Below, one piece after another: positions 3,001-5,878 of a stretch of DNA of 5,878 bases. The DNA lies in contig CAKZZJ010000184.1 of assembly GCA_937885165.1 (NCBI GenBank), positions 1 to 5,878 on the forward strand, written 5' to 3'. The notes under the pieces are model-generated. The model had not been told where the DNA came from. It was given only the letters and a program-made list of their open reading frames with translations, and made no database searches. A program made the position numbers and the translations under genes. Position 1 is the stretch's first letter, and every line of letters starts with the position of its first letter. The stretch is from an uncultured Caryophanales bacterium (GTDB lineage Bacteria; Bacillota_I; Bacilli_A; Acholeplasmatales; Anaeroplasmataceae).

Positions 3001-5878
3001 TGTTAAATTAGCAACATTTGATACTGTAAATAAAGAATTATCTTTTATGTTTTCATCAATATAGAATGCATAATCTTCTATTACTTCTAAGTGCTGGCTG
3101 AAGTTATATGCAGTAACATTTGTAACATTAGAGAATGTACCAACATGAATTACACTAGCCTTAGTAACGTTAATTGTTCTAAGTGAAGATGGAATTCTAT
3201 ATGTAGCAACATCCTTATTTGTGTTATAAATCTGACTTACTTCAAGTATATTATTACCTAAATGATAATAACCATAATCATTACCAAATAGATAACCTAA
3301 TACTTTATTTTGATTATCATATACATTGCCATTTTCAGCATAATCACATGCTATATCATCACTGAATTTATTACCAATAAATGGAGTAGTAAGCGTCTTT
3401 AACATTGCAGTACCGCCAAGTACTGAAGTTCCAAATTGAGTTACGTTATCGCTAAATACGATATTGATTATATTAATATCGTTAAAGAATACATAATTAC
3501 CTATAGTTGTTACTGATTCAGGAACTAATACTGTATTTGCTACATCATGTAATATAGGTTCATTATTGTTATTAGCATCATATGTATAATAACTCATATT
3601 TACTAATTTAACCTGGTTATAGAATAAGCCATTTTCAAAATTAGTTAAGCTTGTACCAGTGAATATTACTGATTCTAATACATTAACATTACCTGTACTT
3701 GATGTAGCAGCAAATGCATAACTACCTAACTTAGTTAAAGCCTTAGGTAATGTGATATTTGAAAGATTAGTATCTCTAAATGCCTGAGTTTCTATAGTTT
3801 CTATTGTATTATATAATACATTCTTACCATCCTGTGCCTGATTAACTTTAACAAGTGATGTCATATTATCAAATGCTGATTTACCAATATATGTAATAGC
3901 ACTTGAAATTCCATTTGGATTTGTTGGATTATGATATCCTTCAGGAATGATTATTTCTGTTACTTTATTAACATTTTGGAATGCATAATCTTTAATCTGA
4001 TTATCATCAGTAACTATTATCTTAGTTAAGCTTGTTGGAATATAGTAAAGAGTTCCGTTACCACTAGTTGCAATGGCTGATGAACCAAGACCTATAGTTC
4101 TATTTTCTCCCTGAGATGCTTTATAGAATTTATTGCTATCATTTAACATTGATGTAACTATATCTGTTTCTTCACCGAAGATATAACCAAATGTAGTTGT
4201 ATTTGTAACACCAACTGCAAGTGTAGCCATTCTATGTGAACCTACAAATGGTATAGATATAGTTTCAAGTTTATTTGTACCACCAAATGATGCATATCCT
4301 ATAGCATCAACTTCACTATTAACACCATAATCAAGGCTATTTGGCAAAATGATGGTTGTTGCAGAAATAGCATTAAAGAATGCATATTCTCCGATAATCT
4401 TAATTGTATCAGGTACATAAATTTCATTTGTTTGTCCAACCTTAGTTGTACTATCATTTGCAATATTATAATAATCCATAGTTGTTAAAACATGGTTATT
4501 GAAGAATGTTCTAGCTTTAATTTCATCCAATTTTCTTCCTACAAAGTGAACACTTTGAAGTTTATAATCATTTTCAAATGCACTAACACCTAATGATGAT
4601 AATTCGGTAGATAATGTAATATTTGGTAATTCTTCATCATTTGCGAATGCATATTCATTAATTGTTGTAATTGTAGTAGGTAAGATATTTTCTTCAACAT
4701 TAGATGAACCATATGTATTTATAGATTCAAGTGATGTCATATTATAGAATGCATATTTATCTATCAAAGTGATTACACTAAGTGTATTTGAATTATCTAC
4801 ATCAACATAGCCAGCTGGAATAGTAAGAGTAGTTATGCTTGTTACATTTTCAAATGCATATGCTTTAATCTGGTTATCATCTGTTACATTAACTTTAATT
4901 AATGATGAAGGTATGCTATAGGTGTTTGTAGTGTCAGCTGGGGCTACACTACCACTTATAGTTTGAGATACATCATATACTTTAGATGATTCATTAACTG
5001 GATTTTCTGAAGTATTATAACCGAAGATATAACCGAATGTAGTTGTATTTGTAGTACCTGCTTCAAGTGTTGCCATTCTATGTGAACCTATAAATGGAAT
5101 TGTTAATTCTTGAAGTGTTGTCATACCACCAAATACTGCATAGCCCATAGTTACTACGCTTGTTGGTACGACTAACTTAGTTGCAAATTTAGCATTATAG
5201 AATGCATAATTATTGATTGTTGTAATTGTATCTGGAATGTAAATTACACTTTCATTTTCACCAATTATAGAACCATCCTTAGCATAAGTCATCTTAACTA
5301 ATGAATAATCATTATAGAATGTTCTTTCATCTATTGTAGTAAGATTTCTACCTGTGAAATGAACACTTTGAAGTCCATAATCATTTTCAAATGCACTTCT
5401 ACCTAAACTATTTAATGCTTGTGGTAAGGTAATATTTGGTAATACTACATCATTTGCGAATGCATATTCATTAATAGTTGTAATTGTAGTAGATAAGATA
5501 TTTTCTCCATTACCATTAGATGAGCCATATGTATTTATAGATACAAGTGATGTCATATTATAGAATGCATATTTATCAATCAATGTGATAGGAGATGTAT
5601 TCATTTCATAATATGTAGTTTCACTTGCAAATTCATTGCCACTAAATGGAGTATATGTATATCCATTTAATGTGTAATAAGTCTTAGAATCATCATATGC
5701 ACCTGAAGTTTGAGAATATGCCTTATAACCAGCTGGTATAGTAAGAGTAGTTACGCTTGTTACATTTTCGAATGCATATGCTTTAATCTGGTTATCATCT
5801 GTTACATTAACATTAATTAATGATTTAGGTAAATAATATGTATTTGTAGTTTGAGATCCATTGATGGTCTGAGATACA
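31..5878 (-). CDS. Giant BspA-type leucine-rich-repeat surface protein, 5' end beyond window
   Basis: One uninterrupted minus-strand frame of at least 1948 codons ends in TAA at 31-33 and runs off the right edge. About 48 units of the LRR_5/BspA pattern are visible, with cores such as YAFYN, YAFAND, SAFEND and GTYAFANN followed by L..I.IP and then TTIG. Proteins of this family are usually exported and serve in adhesion or in binding host or microbial partners; that role is inferred here. Six PF.G...GY(I/L)F modules interrupt the solenoid. The C-terminus lacks an LPXTG motif, hydrophobic anchor or basic tail. Composition is rich in Asn, Thr, Ser and Tyr, with one cysteine (residue 753). The Met at 5602-5604 is not the start: 91 sense codons precede it in frame, they continue the same repeat pattern, and no Shine-Dalgarno-like stretch lies before it. 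A signal peptide cannot be checked because the N-terminus is missing. The family call is firm; ligand and anchoring are unknown. Confidence 0.93.
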   Translation of the reverse strand, partial: VSQTINGSQTTNTYYLPKSLINVNVTDDNQIKAYAFENVTSVTTLTIPAGYKAYSQTSGAYDDSKTYYTLNGYTYTPFSGNEFASETTYYEMNTSPITLIDKYAFYNMTSLVSINTYGSSNGNGENILSTTITTINEYAFANDVVLPNITLPQALNSLGRSAFENDYGLQSVHFTGRNLTTIDERTFYNDYSLVKMTYAKDGSIIGENESVIYIPDTITTINNYAFYNAKFATKLVVPTSVVTMGYAVFGGMTTLQELTIPFIGSHRMATLEAGTTNTTTFGYIFGYNTSENPVNESSKVYDVSQTISGSVAPADTTNTYSIPSSLIKVNVTDDNQIKAYAFENVTSITTLTIPAGYVDVDNSNTLSVITLIDKYAFYNMTSLESINTYGSSNVEENILPTTITTINEYAFANDEELPNITLSTELSSLGVSAFENDYKLQSVHFVGRKLDEIKARTFFNNHVLTTMDYYNIANDSTTKVGQTNEIYVPDTIKIIGEYAFFNAISATTIILPNSLDYGVNSEVDAIGYASFGGTNKLETISIPFVGSHRMATLAVGVTNTTTFGYIFGEETDIVTSMLNDSNKFYKASQGENRTIGLGSSAIATSGNGTLYYIPTSLTKIIVTDDNQIKDYAFQNVNKVTEIIIPEGYHNPTNPNGISSAITYIGKSAFDNMTSLVKVNQAQDGKNVLYNTIETIETQAFRDTNLSNITLPKALTKLGSYAFAATSSTGNVNVLESVIFTGTSLTNFENGLFYNQVKLVNMSYYTYDANNNNEPILHDVANTVLVPESVTTIGNYVFFNDINIINIVFSDNVTQFGTSVLGGTAMLKTLTTPFIGNKFSDDIACDYAENGNVYDNQNKVLGYLFGNDYGYYHLGNNILEVSQIYNTNKDVATYRIPSSLRTINVTKASVIHVGTFSNVTNVTAYNFSQHLEVIEDYAFYIDENIKDNSLFTVSNVANLTYIGAYAFANSKLAKFNSENNYEIILPANVVTLKSHAFYNTNLITKITIDEKVTTVEDYVFAEMDELRDVTINNRIVGNYMFYNDSKVTEIVVPADATYIGISAFGGMTSLTTLTIPFVGKTYNTDANLTANEKVLGYLFRNGTYEEIVEVKDADGNVTSTEVQIRHYNYQGEYEVTEAGVIYSIPSSLRTINVTNDTIISDDALRDLTSVTTITLPSATYADQAEGMDTTLAHRGATNSLSTIGNHALRNTNISSIVIPSTTTTIGTYSFADNQSLATVTYDGSSIENINAYAFANDPKLQTFGRSSDTNVINIFANVRTIDEGAFKNSINDNNLQEVRLVLPDTLKGTLGASSFENATKVVGIDFNKSTLTTIASSAFRNTTVEGFTYKDNEDNIVTNTIPTTITTIGDYAFDNADITGNLVISSGITNIGSYAFSNNYNLATVNYNSNVMGPHMFENDYNITTVTFDVSTLEEIAEYAFFINYNNEVGKLSTIRVPESVKNIKDFAFYNQSLTTDTLTNLSDNLLTIGTYAFANNTNIGEVIIPNSVTSIGEAAFRGNKSITTISVPFAGHELNSQGYESLFGYIFGQSLESLGSYSATQSYWNNNNEIQNTYNLYMPSGLSKISITNNNYKVISSGQFSGLTSVEEIVLPEELTTIGNHAFYNDVKLSKLVIPNTVTTIGDYAFYDNKLDNSTTLPDRLTSIGKWAFAFNEDITKVEVPDSVLYIGYSAYHGNINISAMTLPFIGSYHPATEGYRTATVSEKFFGYIFGRDKDINNDNVDDGKETHQFYKQDGDIKSFTNELGDVVSEEIFYLPTKFTLVISEHIGAENEYGIKTITRGQFAGVQGLTHITIPYGLTKIEESAFSGTTGLDYVDIPETVIYLERAVFEDINETFYIVIYYDLTWDESDAYNVPSIYRKVRPNDSMWYRIKDESYQSGYNTNTAWYTVYMVYYDSSANIFRFEFDFIKDYWVIVGYYEEALKNYVEN
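34..318 (-). other. Aromatic-rich C-terminal segment of unknown fold (residues 1763-1857)
   Basis: The 95 residues after the last LRR have no AF core and are strongly enriched in Tyr, Trp and Phe; four of the six tryptophans seen lie here (1775, 1797, 1815, 1841). Alternating patterns such as YIVIYYDLTW, WYTVYMVYYD and IFRFEFDF look like beta strands. There is no LPXTG, transmembrane helix, basic tail, SLH, LysM or choline-binding signature that I can recognise. It may cap the solenoid, attach the protein to the cell without covalent linkage, or bind a ligand. I do not recognise the domain. Confidence 0.6.
319..459 (-). other. Terminal LRR stretch (residues 1716-1762)
   Basis: The last recognisable repeats: GLTHITIPYGLTKIEESAF, TGLDYVDIPETVIYLERAVF and EDINETF. 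The cadence is regular LRR_5, and the repeats stop abruptly at the aromatic C-terminal segment, so this is probably the end of the solenoid. Confidence 0.7.
460..771 (-). other. PF/GYIF module F with Asp-rich loop (residues 1612-1715)
   Basis: The longest module: LPFIGSYHPATEGYRTAT, FFGYIFGRD, an Asp/Asn-rich loop (residues 1642-1655), HQFYKQDGDIKSF, IFYLPTKFTLVIS and the re-entry unit TRGQFAGV. The SYHPAT segment recalls SHRMAT of modules A and B. The cap is AYHGNINISAM. Confidence 0.72.
460..1068 (-). repeat. Short LRR+module block 6 (residues 1513-1715)
   Basis: Only four LRR cores (HAFYNDVKL, YAFYDNKL, WAFAFNEDI, SAYHGNINI), which are the closest in this protein to the textbook 19-23-residue LRR_5 rhythm 'L..IG.(H/Y)AF.....L..(L/V).IP'. 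They are followed by module F. This is the shortest block, about 200 residues. Confidence 0.65.
1069..1299 (-). other. PF/GYIF module E (residues 1436-1512)
   Basis: The shortest module: VPFAGHELNSQGYESLFGYIF, then GQSLESLGSYSATQSYW, LYMPSGLSKISIT and the re-entry unit SSGQFSGL. The cap has lost one Gly (AFRGNKSITTI). The GQF.G re-entry unit groups it with module F. Confidence 0.72.
1069..2379 (-). repeat. Double-length LRR block 5 (residues 1076-1512)
   Basis: The longest run of LRRs without an interrupting module: about 360 residues with some fourteen AF/SF/MF cores (for example residues 1137, 1160, 1193, 1222, 1246, 1280, 1303, 1324, 1348, 1376, 1400 and 1424) before module E. The words IPTTITTIGDYAFDN and MGPHMFENDYNITTV echo words in units 1-2 and block 4. 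A fusion of two ancestral blocks with loss of the module between them would explain the length, but no module remnant is recognisable. Confidence 0.6.
2380..2658 (-). other. PF/GYLF module D (residues 983-1075)
   Basis: IPFVGKTYNTDANLTANEKV, LGYLFRNGTYEE, a charged beta-hairpin-like stretch (EVKDADGNVTSTEVQ), YSIPSSLRTINVT and DDALRDLT. The Gly after GYLF is Arg here, and the re-entry unit has lost its usual Phe (DALRDL). The cap is AFGGMTSLTTL. Confidence 0.75.
2380..3123 (-). repeat. LRR+module block 4 (residues 828-1075)
   Basis: LRR units with cores near residues 845, 873, 904, 927, 948 and 971 (YAFYID, YAFANSKL, HAFYNTNL, YVFAEMDEL, YMFYND, SAFGGMTSL), closed by module D. The N-terminal half no longer aligns clearly with units 1-3, but the cap and module match unit 3 best (KVLGYLF and IPSSLRTINVT are shared exactly). 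Confidence 0.65.
3124..3387 (-). other. PF/GYLF module C (residues 740-827)
   Basis: TPFIGNKFSDD, then KVLGYLFGNDYGYY, EVSQIYN, YRIPSSLRTINVT and GTFSNVT. The F-to-L changes (LGYLF in place of FGYIF) and IPSSLRTINVT pair it with module D. The cap is VLGGTAMLKTL. Confidence 0.75.
3124..3897 (-). repeat. Diverged LRR+module unit 3 (residues 570-827)
   Basis: It follows the plan of units 1 and 2 but has drifted: ITYIGKSAFDNMTSL at the start, then NTIETIETQAF, LSNITLPKALTKLGSYAF, LESVIFTGTSL, VPESVTTIGNYVFFND and the LGG cap before module C. It contains the protein's only cysteine (Cys753, in module C). The order of elements supports common descent with units 1 and 2 by an older duplication. Confidence 0.7.
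3898..4773 (-). repeat. Tandem LRR+module unit 2 (residues 278-569)
   Basis: The second copy of the large unit, again opening ITLIDKYAFYNMTSL and ending after module B. It is longer than unit 1 mainly through a small insertion near residues 424-435 (LDYGVNSEVDAIGYASF against VTMGYAVF) and a longer spacer inside module B. Divergence is patchy: residues 284-370 closely follow unit 1, while residues 371-395 are nearly unrelated to their counterpart. Confidence 0.85.
3970..4254 (-). other. PF/GYIF module B (residues 451-545)
   Basis: IPFVGSHRMATLAVG and TNTTTFGYIFG copy module A. The middle (residues 478-518) is longer and rich in Gly, Ser and Asn, and is then followed by YYIPTSLTKIIVTDDNQIK and DYAFQNV. 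The cap before it is SFGGTNKLETIS. Confidence 0.8.
4813..4905. repeat. 93-bp direct repeat, copy in module A re-entry region
   Basis: Matches 5731-5823 at 89 of 93 bases by direct comparison, coding for the INVTDDNQIKAYAFENVTS to TIPAG stretch. It is the clearest DNA-level trace of recent duplication. Confidence 0.9.
4840..5100 (-). other. PF/GYIF module A (residues 169-255)
   Basis: It begins IPFIGSHRMATLEAG, then TTTFGYIFG, a variable Asn/Ser-rich stretch, YSIPSSLIKVNVTDDNQI and the re-entry unit AYAFENVT. The preceding LRR is the Gly-rich cap VFGGMTTLQEL. It is nearly the same as module B through SHRMATL and TNTTTFGYIFG. Confidence 0.8.
5605..5724 (-). other. Tyr/Thr-rich insertion between repeat units
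   Basis: Directly after the shared TLTIPAGY, the upstream unit carries about 45 residues before ITLIDKYAFYNMTSL, where the next unit (residues 267-277) carries only 11, a net gain of 34. The stretch includes SKTYYTLNGYTYTPFSG and ETTYYEM. It does not fit the LRR pattern. From memory, short 'YY...G..Y/F...TTYYE' segments occur as linkers or small repeats in gut bacterial and phage proteins; I have not verified a match. It could be an inserted mini-domain or a remnant of a larger one. Confidence 0.7.
5731..5823. repeat. 93-bp direct repeat, copy in truncated module 0
   Basis: Partner of 4813-4905, with four substitutions. The offset of 918 bases differs from the 816-base spacing of the following unit because of the Tyr/Thr-rich insertion and a four-residue length difference. 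Confidence 0.9.
5758..5877 (-). other. Truncated PF/GYIF module (copy 0), C-terminal half
   Basis: The first 40 visible residues (VSQTING at the edge, then YYLPKSLINVNVTDDNQIK and AYAFENVT) match the second half of module A at residues 212-255 (VSQTISG, YSIPSSLIKVNV, DDNQIKAYAFENVT). This shows that another LRR-plus-module block lies upstream, outside the window. Copy 0 is four residues shorter than module A between VSQTI and the IP/LP strand. Confidence 0.85.

Larger units (their letters stand above)
4774..5589 (-). repeat. Tandem LRR+module unit 1 (residues 6-277)
   Basis: A 272-residue unit beginning ITLIDKYAFYNMTSL. It holds six LRR units (AF/TF/VF cores near residues 13, 48, 71, 95, 133 and 157), the PF/GYIF module A, and the YAFENVT unit at 249-255. 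Unit 2 repeats the same order with the same signature words: YGSSN, TTITTINEYAFAND, LPNITL, SAFENDY, LQSVHF, VPDTI and SHRMATL. At DNA level 5527-5589 matches 4711-4773 at 60 of 63 bases, which indicates recent duplication. Confidence 0.85.

Noticed and set aside
5602..5604. ATG as the start codon of the gene
   Set aside because: The frame is open and homologous to other repeat units for 91 codons upstream, and no Shine-Dalgarno-like sequence is present.
460..5877. Regular repeats as a CRISPR array
   Set aside because: The repeats are in-frame protein repeats of about 60-70 bases with degenerate sequence and no constant repeat/unique spacer structure.
31..5878. Mycoplasma-type genetic code (TGA = Trp)
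   Set aside because: All six tryptophans are TGG and no in-frame TGA occurs. The standard bacterial code explains the frame, despite the low GC.
31..5878. Eukaryotic (Trichomonas-like) BspA protein
   Set aside because: Such proteins exist, but the very low GC and the PF/GYIF module type, as I recall it, point to gut Firmicutes. The sequence alone does not strictly exclude a eukaryote.

Overview
The window is almost wholly one very large, AT-rich minus-strand reading frame. It encodes a secreted or surface-type repeat protein of the BspA-like leucine-rich-repeat class (LRR_5 type, 'I..YAF.N...L..I.IP' units). The stop codon (TAA) is at 31-33. The frame stays open to the right edge, so at least 1948 codons are visible and the true N-terminus (start codon, ribosome binding site, any signal peptide) lies beyond 5878. 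The methionine at 5602-5604 is internal. Residue numbers below count from that Met as residue 1; the 91 codons upstream (5605-5877) are described separately.

Likely source, as inference: a low-GC Firmicutes/Bacilli or Mollicutes-related bacterium, probably host- or gut-associated. This rests on strong A/T bias and on the family, which is greatly expanded in gut Bacilli and Clostridia. All six tryptophans are TGG and no TGA interrupts the frame, so nothing suggests the TGA=Trp code. No second gene, RNA gene, IS element or CRISPR array is visible.

Layout along the protein (right to left on the window): the tail of a module cut by the edge (5758-5877); an unusual Tyr/Thr-rich insertion (5605-5724); two closely similar units of about 272 and 292 residues (4774-5589, 3898-4773); a third diverged unit (3124-3897); a fourth block (2380-3123); a double-length fifth block (1069-2379); a short sixth block (460-1068); a last LRR stretch (319-459); and a 95-residue aromatic C-terminal segment (34-318) with no LPXTG or membrane anchor.

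The main structural signal is periodic. Six times, the LRR solenoid reaches a Gly-rich unit ('FGGMTSL' type) and then breaks into a non-LRR module reading PF(I/V/A)G ... (F/L)GY(I/L)F ... (I/L/M)P..L ... F, after which LRRs resume. A seventh copy is cut by the window edge. Three of the modules' regions pair by similarity (A/B, C/D, E/F), and long DNA stretches in the two N-terminal units are about 95% identical, so the gene appears to be growing by duplication of whole LRR-plus-module blocks.
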